Shown here: positions 49,596 to 58,773 of the stretch, piece by piece
Layout of the letters: each line of letters opens with the position of its first letter
Position numbering within the stretch: position 1 is the first letter of the stretch
DNA from: Porphyrobacter sp. IPPAS B-1204
Lineage (GTDB): Bacteria; Pseudomonadota; Alphaproteobacteria; Sphingomonadales; Sphingomonadaceae
DNA: 64,000 nt
Direction: 5' to 3'
Assembly (NCBI GenBank): GCA_003724185.1
Contig: RHGM01000003.1
Location: 372,001-436,000, forward strand
The notes under the pieces: model-generated
What the model saw: the letters and a program-made list of their open reading frames with translations, nothing else
Told to the model about the DNA's origin: nothing
Database searches by the model: none
Translations under genes and position numbers: made by a program

Positions 49596-49991
49596 TCAGG
49601 TTGGCAGCCGCAACACCGCGTCGATCACGCTGCCCTCGGCAATCTTTTCCGCCTTGCGCACCGCCGCCTTCAACGGGAGCAGCCAGCCGCCATGCGCCTT
49701 GGACGGGAACAACGATGTGCGCCAGGTGGTGGAACCGATGCTGGCCTCGACATAGACCGATCCCCACGCGGCGGCGTTGGTGGCAGCAGCGCGGATCGCA
49801 GCGGCGGTTTCGCCGTCGACGGTCAGGAAATACCACGATCCCTTGGCAGGGCCGCCATCGCTGCCCTGCCACAGCCACACGGGTCCGCGCACGCTCCAGG
49901 GGCCGCCACCGCCATCAGGCGCATGGCCCAGCTCGTCACGCAGGAAACGGGCGAGGTCAGCGTCCACTGCCTGCGCCCGTTCGTGGATCAA
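49596..49991 (-). CDS. DUF1905 domain protein
   Basis: A 131-residue cytoplasmic protein whose [13 protein letters not shown]...GSWYFLTV and [19 protein letters not shown] segments identify it as DUF1905, a small beta-barrel family without known activity. It overlaps the ferredoxin stop by four bases (ATGA), so the pair is co-translated. Confidence 0.85.
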   Translation of the reverse strand: MIHERAQAVDADLARFLRDELGHAPDGGGGPWSVRGPVWLWQGSDGGPAKGSWYFLTVDGETAAAIRAAATNAAAWGSVYVEASIGSTTWRTSLFPSKAHGGWLLPLKAAVRKAEKIAEGSVIDAVLRLPT

Positions 49992-50305
49992 TCTTCAGGA
50001 GCAATCGTGACGTGCAGCCCGTCAAGCTCGGCAGTCAGCGGGATCTGGCATGACAGGCGGCTGGTCGGGGCGCGGTGATCGCTGGATTCCAGCAGATCGT
50101 CCTCGTCCTCGCTCATTTTCGGCAGCTTGTCAGCGAAAGCCGCATCGACATGGATATGGCACGTCGCGCAGGAACAGCACCCGCCGCACAGCGCCAGCAG
50201 TTCGTCAAAGCCGTTGTCGCGGATCGCTTCCATCACAGTCAGCCCGTCGCCGACGGAAATCTCGCTGGTTTCGCCTTCGCGGTTGGTGACGACCAGTCTG
50301 GGCAT
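49988..50305 (-). CDS. Adrenodoxin-type [2Fe-2S] ferredoxin
   Basis: A 105-residue electron carrier. Four cysteines ([11 protein letters not shown]... then RLSCQIPL) fit the C-x5-C-x2-C...C arrangement of vertebrate-type ferredoxins that serve cytochromes P450 and related monooxygenases. ATG 50305 is taken because the fold starts there. Partner enzyme not visible in this window. Confidence 0.9.
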   Translation of the reverse strand: MPRLVVTNREGETSEISVGDGLTVMEAIRDNGFDELLALCGGCCSCATCHIHVDAAFADKLPKMSEDEDDLLESSDHRAPTSRLSCQIPLTAELDGLHVTIAPED

Positions 50306-50411
50306 GGATCGAAGTTCCTTTTCGGCTATTGGGCGCAAGGTTGTGCGCTGTGAGAGTGCGCGACGGCTGCTAAGATACTCTTGGGGCCAAGGCAAGTTAA
50401 GGAAAGTGGCA

Positions 50412-51029
50412 GTGGGGCTAACGGCGGAAAAATTGCGCGAGGATCTGGATGCGCTGGCCTCGCGCGAGCCGACGCTGGCTTCGGCCCTCGTCCGGGTCGG
50501 CTATCCCGACGCCCGAATCCGCGAGCCGGGGTTTGCAACCATGCTGCGCACCATCATCGGCCAGCAGGTTTCGGTCGCGTCGGCTGCTTCGGTGTGGCGC
50601 AAGCTGGAGGCCGAGCTCGGCCCGGATTTCACCCCCGCCTGCCTGCTCGAACGCGATTTCGAGACCCTGCGCGCCTGCGGCCTGTCGCGCCAAAAGCAAG
50701 GCTATGCCCGGTCCCTGTGCGAATTGGTCGCGGCGGGCGACCTCACCTTCGGGAACCTCCCCGCCGATGACGAGGACGCCATCGCGTTGCTCACCCGGAT
50801 CAAGGGGATCGGGCGCTGGTCGGCGGAGATTTACCTGCTGTTTGCCGAAGGCCGCCCGGATATCTGGCCCGCAGGCGATCTGGCGGTGCAGGAGGGCGTC
50901 AAACGCCTGCTTGATCTGGAAGAACGACCCGGCGAAAACGTCACCCGCAAACTGGCCCAGCCGTGGTCGCCGCAGCGCGGCAGCATGGCGATCTTCACCT
51001 GGCATTTCTACGCCAACCCGGCGCTGTAA
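50412..51029 (+). CDS. DNA-3-methyladenine glycosylase (AlkA-like HhH-GPD)
   Basis: Base-excision repair glycosylase of 205 residues. The helix-hairpin-helix KGIGRWSAE is followed by the catalytic Asp156 in [11 protein letters not shown], and [10 protein letters not shown] is the conserved substrate-pocket helix. The N-terminal domain of E. coli AlkA is absent, as in the shorter class. GTG 50412 is chosen: GGAA ends 7 bases before it, whereas the GTG at 50406 is too close to that site. Confidence 0.92.
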   Translation: MGLTAEKLREDLDALASREPTLASALVRVGYPDARIREPGFATMLRTIIGQQVSVASAASVWRKLEAELGPDFTPACLLERDFETLRACGLSRQKQGYARSLCELVAAGDLTFGNLPADDEDAIALLTRIKGIGRWSAEIYLLFAEGRPDIWPAGDLAVQEGVKRLLDLEERPGENVTRKLAQPWSPQRGSMAIFTWHFYANPAL

Positions 51030-51060
51030 CGGGTCAGGCTGGCTTGCAGTCGAGACCATT

Positions 51061-51082
51061 GTGTATTAGCCCTACAATACAC
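51061..51082. promoter_or_regulatory. Inverted repeat, possible operator upstream of the S9 peptidase
   Basis: A perfect 7-bp inverted repeat GTGTATT (51061-51067) and AATACAC (51076-51082) with an 8-base spacer lies 36 bases before the peptidase start and contains a TACAAT-like -10. The form recalls GntR-type (YtrA-like) operators. No regulator gene is adjacent in the window. Confidence 0.5.
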
Positions 51083-51117
51083 TTTGGAGAATTCGCTTCG
51101 ACGGGGAGAGCCACATC

Positions 51118-53193
51118 ATGTCATCCACCACATCCTTCCGGACCCTGTGCCTGTGCACAGTGGCAGCCAGCATCCTTGCCCTGCCCGCCTCCGTTCTTGC
51201 CGAAACCCAAGCAACCAGAGATGGAGCCTTGATGACCACCAATACCAAAGCCGCCCCGATGATCCCGCGCGATGTGTTGTTCGGCAATCCGGAGCGCGCC
51301 GGGGGGCAGATCAGCCCGGACGGCAAGTGGCTGAGCTGGCTCGCTCCCCGTGATGGTGTGCTGAATATCTGGATCGCCCCGGCCAGCGATCCCGGCGCGG
51401 CCCGTGCCATCACCAGCGCCACCGACCGCCCGATCCGCCAGCACTTCTGGTCACCCGATGCGCGCAGCGTGATGTATATCCAGGACAAGGGCGGGGATGA
51501 AAACTTCCTGCTTTACAAGATCGATGTCGCCAGCGGTGTGGAAACCACCCTGACCCCGTTTGAAAACACGCGGGTGCAGATCGTCGGTGCCTCCACCACC
51601 ATGAAAGACAAGCTGCTGATCGGGGTCAACAACCGCTCTCCGCAGTTTCACGACGTGCACATGCTCAACCTCGAAACGGGGGAGCTTACGCTGGTGCTCG
51701 AAAACAATGGCTATGCCGGGTTCATGGCCGATGACAGTCTGACCCTGCGCATGGCGCTGCGCCAAAATGCGGCAGGCGGCACCGATTACTTCCGGGTGGA
51801 CAACAATCAGGTGGCCGATCAGCCGTTCGAAACCTCGGCCATGGAAGATGCGCTGGGCACCTCGCCTGCCGGTTACACCTCGGATGGCAGCACGCTCTAC
51901 TGGATCGACAGCCGCGGCCGCAACACCGCCGCACTGATCGCGCAGGACACTGCAACCGGCGAAAAGCGCGTGATCGCCCAAGACGCCAAGGCCGATATCG
52001 GCGCCACGCTGCGCGATCCCGTGACGGGCGAGGTTGAGGCCTATGCGGTCAATTACCTCAAGACCGAATGGACCGCGACCGATCCGGATATCGGCGCTTC
52101 GCTGGCGTGGCTCGAAGACCGGCTCGAAGGCCAGTTCGGCATCGCCAGCCGCACCGATGACGACACTATCTGGATCGTCGCCAACGATCCGCTGGTGAAG
52201 CCTGCCGCGACCTATATCTATGATCGCAAGGCGCAAACGCTGACCCCGTTCTACACTTCGCGCCCGGCGCTGGAAGGCGCGCCGCTGCAACCGATGCACA
52301 CCATCGAAATCGCCAGCCGCGACGGGCTCACTCTGCCCTCCTACCTGACCCTGCCGCCCGGCAGCGATGCCGATGGCGATGGCAAGCCCGATGCGCCGGT
52401 GCCGATGGTGCTGCTGGTGCATGGCGGACCGTGGGCGCGCGATGGATACGGGTTCAATGCTGCGCACCAGATGCTCGCCAATCGCGGCTATGCCGTGCTC
52501 AGCGTCAACTTCCGCGGATCGACCGGGTTCGGCAAGGATTTCCTCAACGCCGGGAACCTGCAGTGGGGCCTCAAGATGCACGACGACCTGATCGACGCGG
52601 TCGAGTGGGCTGTCGGTCAGGGCATCGCCCCGGCTGACAAGGTGGCGATCATGGGCGGATCATACGGCGGATATGCCACGCTGGCGGGGCTGGCCTTCAC
52701 GCCGGATACCTTCGCCTGCGGAGTCGATATCGTCGGCCCGTCGAACCTTGAAACCCTGCTGGAGACGATCCCGCCCTATTGGGCGCCGCTGGTCAAGCAG
52801 TTCCACACCCGCATGGGCGACCCGAATACCGAAGAAGGCCGCGCACTTCTGAGGGCCGCCAGCCCGCTCTACAAGGCTGACCAGATCACCAAGCCGCTGC
52901 TGATCGCGCAAGGGGCCAATGATCCCCGCGTGAAGCAATCCGAAAGCGACCAGATCGTGGGCGCGATGAAGGCGGCGGGGATTCCGGTCACCTATGTCCT
53001 CTATCCCGATGAAGGCCACGGCTTTGCCCGGCCCGAAAACAACATCGCCTTCTATGCCATCGCCGAGAATTTCCTCAGCCAGTGCCTTGGCGGGCGGGCG
53101 GAGCCGGTGGGCGAGGCATTGAAGCCATCAAGCGCGCAGATCATCGAAGGCGCCGCGAATGTGAGAGGGCTTGAGGCCACGCCCGGGGGATAG
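51118..53193 (+). CDS. Secreted S9-family serine peptidase (prolyl oligopeptidase type)
   Basis: A 691-residue exported peptidase with a Sec signal peptide (about residues 1-28), a seven-bladed beta-propeller part and a C-terminal alpha/beta-hydrolase domain. The catalytic triad is visible: Ser515 in GGSYGGYA, Asp602 in QGANDPRV, His634 in DEGHGFARPE. Such enzymes release dipeptides or acylated amino acids in the periplasm. GGGGAGAG lies just upstream of ATG 51118. Confidence 0.93.
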   Translation: MSSTTSFRTLCLCTVAASILALPASVLAETQATRDGALMTTNTKAAPMIPRDVLFGNPERAGGQISPDGKWLSWLAPRDGVLNIWIAPASDPGAARAITSATDRPIRQHFWSPDARSVMYIQDKGGDENFLLYKIDVASGVETTLTPFENTRVQIVGASTTMKDKLLIGVNNRSPQFHDVHMLNLETGELTLVLENNGYAGFMADDSLTLRMALRQNAAGGTDYFRVDNNQVADQPFETSAMEDALGTSPAGYTSDGSTLYWIDSRGRNTAALIAQDTATGEKRVIAQDAKADIGATLRDPVTGEVEAYAVNYLKTEWTATDPDIGASLAWLEDRLEGQFGIASRTDDDTIWIVANDPLVKPAATYIYDRKAQTLTPFYTSRPALEGAPLQPMHTIEIASRDGLTLPSYLTLPPGSDADGDGKPDAPVPMVLLVHGGPWARDGYGFNAAHQMLANRGYAVLSVNFRGSTGFGKDFLNAGNLQWGLKMHDDLIDAVEWAVGQGIAPADKVAIMGGSYGGYATLAGLAFTPDTFACGVDIVGPSNLETLLETIPPYWAPLVKQFHTRMGDPNTEEGRALLRAASPLYKADQITKPLLIAQGANDPRVKQSESDQIVGAMKAAGIPVTYVLYPDEGHGFARPENNIAFYAIAENFLSQCLGGRAEPVGEALKPSSAQIIEGAANVRGLEATPGG

Positions 53194-53267
53194 TGCTGAT
53201 GCGCTGCTGACAAGCGCCCTGCGCCCCACTAGACAGTTGCAAAACGCAATCGAGAGAGGGGATCATC

Positions 53268-54080
53268 ATGGCACAGCAGCGCAGCATTTTCATCACCGGC
53301 GGCGGATCGGGCATTGGCCGGGCAACCGCACTGCACTTCGCCGCGCGCGGGTGGTTCGTGGGTGTGGCCGATATCAACGAAGCGGGGATGGCCGAAACGC
53401 TCGGGGGCATCGCGGGCGAAGCGAAGTGGTCCGGCCGCCTCGACGTGCGCGACCGGGCGGCGTGGGATGAAGCGTTGTCTGCCTTCGCGGCGGCTGCCGG
53501 AGGGCGGATTGACGCGATGGTGAACAATGCCGGGATCGGCACCGGCGGATCGCTGTCCGAGCTGAGCAAGGACGAGATCGACGCCTGTCTCGACATCAAT
53601 CTGCGCGGGGTGCTCTACGGCGCGCAGGCGGTCTACCCTTACCTCAAGGCCACCGCACCGGGATCGGCGCTGGTCAATGTCGCCAGCGCAGCGGGCCTCA
53701 CCGGCGGCAGCGGGATGAGCGTTTACAGCGCGACCAAGTTCGGGGTGCGCGGGATTGCCGAAAGCTTGGATGCCGAATGGGCGCCGGACGAGATCAAGGT
53801 CTCCTCAATCTGCCCGAGCTTCATCGACACCCCACTGCTTGACGGCACCGGCAATCGCAACACCAACGAGAACATCCGCACCCGCGTGACTGCCGCCGGG
53901 CTGGAGATAACCCCGGTGGAGGAAGTCGCACAGGCGGTGTGGAATGCGGTCCACGGCGACGAATTGCACTATCTGGTCGGCAAGACTGCGCGCAACCTCG
54001 CCTTTGCCAAGCGCTGGATGCCGGGCAAGGTGAGGAAGCAACAACGCGCGGCGGGGCGGCAGGGGTTGCTGGGGAAATAG
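53268..54080 (+). CDS. Short-chain dehydrogenase/reductase
   Basis: A classical SDR of 270 residues: cofactor loop TGGGSGIGRATALHF, NNAG motif in VNNAGIGTGG, catalytic Ser and YSATK (Y..xK) in SGMSVYSATKFG. The Asp after the second strand (VADIN) favours NAD(H). Substrate unknown. Confidence 0.9.
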   Translation: MAQQRSIFITGGGSGIGRATALHFAARGWFVGVADINEAGMAETLGGIAGEAKWSGRLDVRDRAAWDEALSAFAAAAGGRIDAMVNNAGIGTGGSLSELSKDEIDACLDINLRGVLYGAQAVYPYLKATAPGSALVNVASAAGLTGGSGMSVYSATKFGVRGIAESLDAEWAPDEIKVSSICPSFIDTPLLDGTGNRNTNENIRTRVTAAGLEITPVEEVAQAVWNAVHGDELHYLVGKTARNLAFAKRWMPGKVRKQQRAAGRQGLLGK

Positions 54081-54090
54081 GAGCGCACCT

Positions 54091-54180
54091 CCGTTCGGAC
54101 TGAGCTTGTCGATGCCCCGTCTTTCACTTTTCCGGCTCGGCAAAAGCAAGAAAGCCCTTCGACAGGCTCAGGGCGAACGG
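54091..54180. repeat. Sphingomonad palindromic interspersed repeat
   Basis: Imperfect inverted arms: the first begins CCGTTCGGACTGAGCTTGTC (54091-54110) and the second ends TTCGACAGGCTCAGGGCGAA (54159-54178) plus CGG. This motif is common between genes in Sphingomonas and Erythrobacter genomes. It ends two bases before the pterin dehydratase stop codon and may act as a bidirectional transcript end for the two convergent genes. Confidence 0.8.
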
Positions 54181-54182
54181 TT

Positions 54183-54488
54183 CTATTGGGCGACCAACCC
54201 ATCAATCGCCCGCGCCATTTTCGCATCGCGCTGCGACAGGCCGCCGCTGGCGCCCGCATCATGGGTGGTCAGCGTGACCTCGACCTTGGCGTAGACGTTG
54301 AACCATTCGGGGTGGTGGTCCTGCGCCTCGGCCAGCAGGGCGACGCGGGACATGAAACCCCAGGCCTGCGAGAAATCCTTGAACTGGAAGGTGCGCGTGA
54401 TCGCCTTGCCTTCCCGCGCCAGTTCCCAAGCCGGGTGCGCTTCAAGCAGCGCGGTGATTTCCTGGGGGTCAAGTTCGGGGACGGACAT
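54183..54488 (-). CDS. phhB: 4a-hydroxytetrahydrobiopterin dehydratase
   Basis: A 101-residue pterin-4a-carbinolamine dehydratase that regenerates the pterin cofactor of aromatic amino acid hydroxylases. The active-site signature [20 protein letters not shown] is complete. ATG 54488 fits the family N-terminus; the longer frame upstream is unlikely. No hydroxylase gene is adjacent. Confidence 0.92.
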   Translation of the reverse strand: MSVPELDPQEITALLEAHPAWELAREGKAITRTFQFKDFSQAWGFMSRVALLAEAQDHHPEWFNVYAKVEVTLTTHDAGASGGLSQRDAKMARAIDGLVAQ

Positions 54489-54551
54489 GGGGCATTTCCT
54501 TGCAGGGGGTCGCTTGTTTGCGCGTTCCCTTTTCCCTAACGCTGGTGGCCA

Positions 54552-55163
54552 ATGCAAGCGCTCGTCCCTTCGCTGATTGCTGACAATCTCGCCTGCCGCC
54601 GCGGGGACCGGCTGCTGTTCCGGCGGCTGTCCTTCGCGCTTGAGCCGGGCGCGGCGTGCCATGTCATGGGCGCGAACGGTGCGGGCAAGACGACGCTGAT
54701 CCGCGCCGTCGCGGGGCTGACGACGCCCTATGCGGGCGAGGTGCGCCGGACAGGCGCACTGGCGCTGCTGGACGAACGCACCGGACTTGATCCCGATCTG
54801 CCGCTGGGCCGTGCGCTGGCGTTCTGGTTCGGTGTGGACGGGACGGGCGACGCGGCGGCGATCATAGCGCGCCTCAGGCTCGAAGCGCTGGCCGAGGTGC
54901 CGGTGCGGTATCTTTCCACCGGCCAGAAAAAGCGCGCCGCGCTGGCCCGCGTGCTGGGGCAGGCGGCGCCCATCTGGCTGCTGGACGAGCCTTTGTCCGG
55001 CCTCGACACGGCTTCACAGGGGTTGGTCAGCGCTCTGGTGCGCGAGCATTGCCAAGGCGGCGGCATCGCGCTCATCGCCTCGCACCAGCCATTGGATGTT
55101 CCGGGAATGACCGCCTTCGCCATCGAAGACTTCGCGCCTGCCGAAGCGGAGGAGGAGGCATGA
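54552..55163 (+). CDS. ccmA: Heme exporter ATP-binding protein CcmA
   Basis: ABC ATPase of 203 residues in cytochrome c maturation system I. Walker A is GANGAGKTT, the signature is [14 protein letters not shown] and Walker B is [11 protein letters not shown]. Works with CcmB, whose start overlaps its stop. The ccmC-H genes are not in the window. Divergent from the pterin dehydratase. Confidence 0.93.
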   Translation: MQALVPSLIADNLACRRGDRLLFRRLSFALEPGAACHVMGANGAGKTTLIRAVAGLTTPYAGEVRRTGALALLDERTGLDPDLPLGRALAFWFGVDGTGDAAAIIARLRLEALAEVPVRYLSTGQKKRAALARVLGQAAPIWLLDEPLSGLDTASQGLVSALVREHCQGGGIALIASHQPLDVPGMTAFAIEDFAPAEAEEEA

Positions 55164-55810
55164 TCGCCGCCCTGCTCCGCCGCGATCTGGCGCAGTTCTT
55201 CCCCTTCACCGGCAGCGGCGCGGCCCTGCCCGTGGTGTTCTTCGTCGCGGTCGCCATGCTGTTTCCCTTCGCGGTCGGGCCGGATGCCAATCTGCTGGCC
55301 AAAACCGGCGGCGGCGTGGTGTGGATCGCCGCATTGCTGGCAGCGATCCTGCCGCTGGAAAAGCTGGTGGCGCGGGACATTGAACTGGGCTTCTTCGACC
55401 AGTTGCGCCTGCGCGGCATGGCGGAAGAGGCGATGATGGCGGTGCGCCTCCTCGCCCATTGGCTGAGCTTCGGCCCGCCGCTGGTGCTTGCGACATTCCC
55501 CGCCGCCGCGCTGCTGAAGATCGAGGGCGAGACGTTCCAGATCCTGATGCTCGGCCTGATCGCAGGCACGCCGGGCCTCGCCGCGATAGGCCTGATGATC
55601 GCCGCCCTCACCGCTTCCCTGCGCGCAGGCGCGGCGCTTTCGGGCCTGCTCTTGATCCCTCTCGCCCTCCCCATCCTGATTTTTGGTGCCGGCGCGCTCG
55701 CCCGTCAGGATCAAGTCAGCCTCGGGTTCGTTGCAGCCATAAGCCTCGCGCTGGTGGCACTCGCTCCGTTTGCCGCAGGCGCCGCAATCCGGGCGGCAAG
55801 GGAGAATTAG
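55160..55810 (+). CDS. ccmB: Heme exporter membrane subunit CcmB
   Basis: Six-helix membrane protein of 216 residues pairing with CcmA. Recognised by the N-terminal LRRDLAQFF, FFVAVAMLFPFAVGP and LARDIELGFFDQL segments. ATG 55160 overlaps the ccmA stop by four bases with GGAGGAGG in front. Confidence 0.93.
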   Translation: MIAALLRRDLAQFFPFTGSGAALPVVFFVAVAMLFPFAVGPDANLLAKTGGGVVWIAALLAAILPLEKLVARDIELGFFDQLRLRGMAEEAMMAVRLLAHWLSFGPPLVLATFPAAALLKIEGETFQILMLGLIAGTPGLAAIGLMIAALTASLRAGAALSGLLLIPLALPILIFGAGALARQDQVSLGFVAAISLALVALAPFAAGAAIRAAREN

Positions 55811-56472
55811 TGAGAGCGCCAGAGAGCCACGTTCGGGCGAATGAGTTGATGGGCAATATCGCGCTGGGGCTGCTGGGCTTCACGCTGTTCGCCTTTGCGC
55901 TGAAGGCCATTGCCCACCCCGAAGTGCAAGCGCGCTACACCCCGATTGTGGTGTTCCACGCGGTCAGCATGATCGCATGGCTGACGCTGCTCGCCACGCA
56001 AGCCTTCGCCGCCGCCCGGTTCAAGCTGGGCGCGCACCGTGCAACGGGCCGGGCGTCCATCGCATTGGTGGGCGCGATGCTGGTGAGCGGGGCGGTGATT
56101 TCATGGCGCATCGGGCTGGAATTGGGCCGTCCCGAGGTGACCGTGGTGAACCTCGCCGCCTTTGCGACCTTCTTGCCCCTATATTTTGCCGCGATCCACT
56201 TCGCCCGCCGCCGCGACATAGCCGCGCACCGGCAGGCAATGCTGATCGCGACCCTCGCGCTGATGACCCCCGCATATGCCCGCGTGGTGCAGGTGCTGGG
56301 CCTGCCCGATCCGGTCGCCATCGCGGTGCAGCCGCCGATCACGATTGCGATTGCGGTGGGCTATGATTGGGTGCTGCACGGACGGGTGACCCGGCCGGTG
56401 CTGGCGATGCTGGGCTTTTCGGTCGGGCTGGTCGTGGTGATGGTTGGGATTTTGGCGGTGTGGTTTTTGTGA
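55810..56472 (+). CDS. Multi-pass membrane protein coupled to ccmB
   Basis: A 220-residue protein with about six transmembrane helices and conserved-looking His residues facing one side (VFHAVS, GAHRATG, AAHRQAM), a layout like DUF2306 or cytochrome-b561-type proteins, though I cannot place it in a family. It starts at GTG 55810 (GGGAG upstream), overlapping the ccmB stop by one base (TAGTG), so it belongs to the ccmAB transcript. A heme-linked role is inference only. Confidence 0.75.
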   Translation: MRAPESHVRANELMGNIALGLLGFTLFAFALKAIAHPEVQARYTPIVVFHAVSMIAWLTLLATQAFAAARFKLGAHRATGRASIALVGAMLVSGAVISWRIGLELGRPEVTVVNLAAFATFLPLYFAAIHFARRRDIAAHRQAMLIATLALMTPAYARVVQVLGLPDPVAIAVQPPITIAIAVGYDWVLHGRVTRPVLAMLGFSVGLVVVMVGILAVWFL

Positions 56473-56482
56473 GGATCAGGTG

Positions 56483-56857
56483 ATGCGCTTTACTGCATTC
56501 TGGATGATTGCGAGTCTGGCCTCTTGCTCGCAGCCGGAGACGGATACCCCGCCCCCGGCACTTGACCGGCGCGCCGTAATGGCGAAAGAAATCGAGCGGG
56601 CCGTCGGCGCCAAACTGCTCGATATCGATATCGCCCGATACTCTCGCCACTACGCGGCAACTGAGAACGGCCAGATAATGGCTGTCTATCTGCGCGAGTG
56701 CGGCAAGGAGGTGGCGGGCTGTGCTGATGCAAAAACCATCTGGACGACATCCGACAAGCTGCCCTTCGTCATGGACGGCGGCTGCGGAGTTGTGATGGTC
56801 GCTTATGATCCGCAGACCGGCACCTTGATCAACGCCGCCTGCAACGGCGAGGCGTGA
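56483..56857 (+). CDS. Small lipoprotein, unknown function
   Basis: A 124-residue protein with a short lipoprotein signal (ASLASCS), followed by a soluble domain with two Cys-containing stretches (REC...AGC and GGCG) that could form disulfides in the periplasm. Not recognised. It starts 10 bases after the previous membrane gene and ends just before a strong hairpin repeat. Confidence 0.65.
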   Translation: MRFTAFWMIASLASCSQPETDTPPPALDRRAVMAKEIERAVGAKLLDIDIARYSRHYAATENGQIMAVYLRECGKEVAGCADAKTIWTTSDKLPFVMDGGCGVVMVAYDPQTGTLINAACNGEA

Positions 56858-56875
56858 GGGCAACATCCCCAATCA

Positions 56876-56904
56876 CGTCTCCCCGGGCTTGACCCGGGGA
56901 GACG
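56876..56904. repeat. Hairpin repeat between convergent genes
   Basis: A perfect 11-bp stem CGTCTCCCCGG / CCGGGGAGACG with the loop gcttgac. The core CCCGGGCTTGACCCGGG is shared with the repeat in the cobA tail (13515-13591). Placed between the convergent lipoprotein gene and map, it probably also ends transcription from both. Confidence 0.8.
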
Positions 56905-56924
56905 AAATCATTGATCCGGAAGGA

Positions 56925-57752
56925 TTATTGGTAAGGCGGGCAATCCCGTCCGGTCGGGCTCTTGGTGAAAATCTCGTTGCCCGTTTCGGTGATCGCGATC
57001 GAGTGTTCGAACTGCGCGGAGAGCGACTTGTCCCGCGTCACAGCCGTCCAGCCATCGCCCAGCACTTTCGCCCACGGCTTGCCGAGGTTGATCATCGGTT
57101 CGATGGTGAAGAACATACCCGGCTTCAATTCCGGCCCGGTCCCGGCCTTGGCGGCGTGGACGACTTCCGGCGCATCATGGAACAACCGGCCCAAACCGTG
57201 GCCGCAGAATTCGCGCACCACGCCGTAACGGAACTGGTTGGCGTGAGCTTCGATCGCCGCGCCAATATCGCCCAGCCGCGCGCCCGGTTGTGCCGCCTGA
57301 ATGCCTAGCATCAGGCATTCATAGGTCACTTCAACCAGCTTGCGCGCCTTCAGCGAAGGCTCGCCCGCGTAGAACATGCGGCTCGTATCGCCGTGCCAGC
57401 CATCCACCAAAGGCGTCACGTCGATGTTGAGAATGTCGCCATCCTTCAACGCCTTGTCGCCGGGAATGCCATGGCAGATCACATGGTTGATCGAAATGCA
57501 GCTTGAATGCGCATAGCCGCGGTAGCCGAGCGTCGCAGGGATCGCGCCCGCATCCAGCATCATGCCGCGGATCGCATCGTCAAGCTGGCCGGTGGTGACA
57601 CCGGGCTTCACCATATCGGCAAGGGCATCGAGGATTTCGGCGGCCAGACGGCCAGCCTTCCTCATCCCGTCAAAGCCTTCGGCCGTGTGCAGCTTGATGC
57701 TGCCATCGCGGTAGACGGTCTGATCGCCGTCAACGAGTTGGTAATCGTGCAT
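56925..57752 (-). CDS. map: Type I methionine aminopeptidase
   Basis: Removes the initiator Met from nascent proteins; 275 residues. The five metal ligands are recognisable: Asp in NIDVTPLVDG, Asp in WHGDTSRMF, His in CGHGLGRLFH, Glu in TIEPMI, Glu in QFEHSIAIT. ATG 57752 is the first ATG in frame at the conserved N-terminus. Confidence 0.95.
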   Translation of the reverse strand: MHDYQLVDGDQTVYRDGSIKLHTAEGFDGMRKAGRLAAEILDALADMVKPGVTTGQLDDAIRGMMLDAGAIPATLGYRGYAHSSCISINHVICHGIPGDKALKDGDILNIDVTPLVDGWHGDTSRMFYAGEPSLKARKLVEVTYECLMLGIQAAQPGARLGDIGAAIEAHANQFRYGVVREFCGHGLGRLFHDAPEVVHAAKAGTGPELKPGMFFTIEPMINLGKPWAKVLGDGWTAVTRDKSLSAQFEHSIAITETGNEIFTKSPTGRDCPPYQ

Positions 57753-57784
57753 GGCAGGTACATAGCGACTACGGGCGGAAAAAG

Positions 57785-58708
57785 CTACTTCCCCACCGCA
57801 AAAGCCGCCTTGTATTCCGGTTTGACCGCCGCAAGCACCGCAGGCGTGACAGGCAAAGTCACCTCGTAAGTCCCCTCGGCATAGGAGCCCGCCACATAGG
57901 GCGCAGCCAAGAGGCCGATGCGGTTGAACGCCTGCTTGTTCGAAGACCCGACCAGCACAGTCAGATCGGCGACCGGCGGGCACTGGAAAAACCCGTCGTC
58001 GCTGTAATCCCCGCCCAGCCGCTTCTGGCGTTCTGCCTTCAGCGCCGCGCACCATGCCTCGCCAAGCGCGCCCTGAAGCGCCTCGGATGATCGGAACATC
58101 GCCTTGGGATCGAAAGCCGCCTCAGCCTCGCGGTCCCACACCAGCGCGTCATAGGCGCCATTGCCATGCGCGCCGCCGGTGTAGGCGTAAAAGCTCGCCG
58201 AGAGCGACAGGAAGCGGGGGAGATCGGCCACCACCTCCCATGTCTTCTCGAACGAGCGGTTGACGCATCCCGCACAATCGCTGCCCGCAAATTCGCGCAG
58301 GGCTTCGTCCCAATCCGCCTTCTGTTCGGCGAGGAGCTTGTCGCGTTCGGCGGTGAAGCGCTGGGTCAGCGCGGGGACAGCGGAAACCTCGGCAGGCCAG
58401 GCGTAGCTGAACTCGCGTCCCGCCTCGCCCTTGGTTGCGTTGTCGGTAAAGGCGACCGTGCCGGGAACAGGCGCGGGCGGCGCAGCGGGAGCGGCTGGCG
58501 CTGCCGTCTGATCGAGGTTGGCGGCCTCGGCGATGGCTTCGGGCGATGAACAGGCTGCCAGCATAATTCCCAACAGAGCCATCGCACTGGCCCGCTTCAG
58601 GTGAGCGCCTGTCCGGCCCCGATCGGCGCTTGATCCGCTTAAGCCCGCCTTAGACCCCGGCGTGCCCGGGCTTGCCTGATGTTTCATGTGGAACACTGCG
58701 ACTGCCAT
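57785..58708 (-). CDS. DUF3298/RsiV-like lipoprotein
   Basis: A lipoprotein (lipobox LAAC) with an Ala/Pro linker and a DUF4163-DUF3298 pair; the segment YAYTGGAHGNGAYDALVWD is the DUF3298 hallmark. Function unknown; relatives include the anti-sigma factor RsiV and a lysozyme-binding fold. The start is doubtful: ATG 58708 has GGGGAGAG upstream but puts about 50 residues before the lipobox Cys, while ATG 58582 (MALLG) gives a very short signal peptide. The stretch between is Gly/Ser-rich and not family-like. Confidence 0.75.
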   Translation of the reverse strand: MAVAVFHMKHQASPGTPGSKAGLSGSSADRGRTGAHLKRASAMALLGIMLAACSSPEAIAEAANLDQTAAPAAPAAPPAPVPGTVAFTDNATKGEAGREFSYAWPAEVSAVPALTQRFTAERDKLLAEQKADWDEALREFAGSDCAGCVNRSFEKTWEVVADLPRFLSLSASFYAYTGGAHGNGAYDALVWDREAEAAFDPKAMFRSSEALQGALGEAWCAALKAERQKRLGGDYSDDGFFQCPPVADLTVLVGSSNKQAFNRIGLLAAPYVAGSYAEGTYEVTLPVTPAVLAAVKPEYKAAFAVGK

Positions 58709-58773
58709 CGGCGCTCTCCCCTCTTGTCCGAATCTTCTCGTGACATCGGCCATGCGGCGATTATGGAACAGGC

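Noticed and set aside
58640-58680. Possible third copy of the CCCGGGCTTGAC repeat near the DUF3298 gene start
   Set aside because: Only a half-match (GCCCGGGCTTGCCTGATG); no second arm forms a comparable stem.
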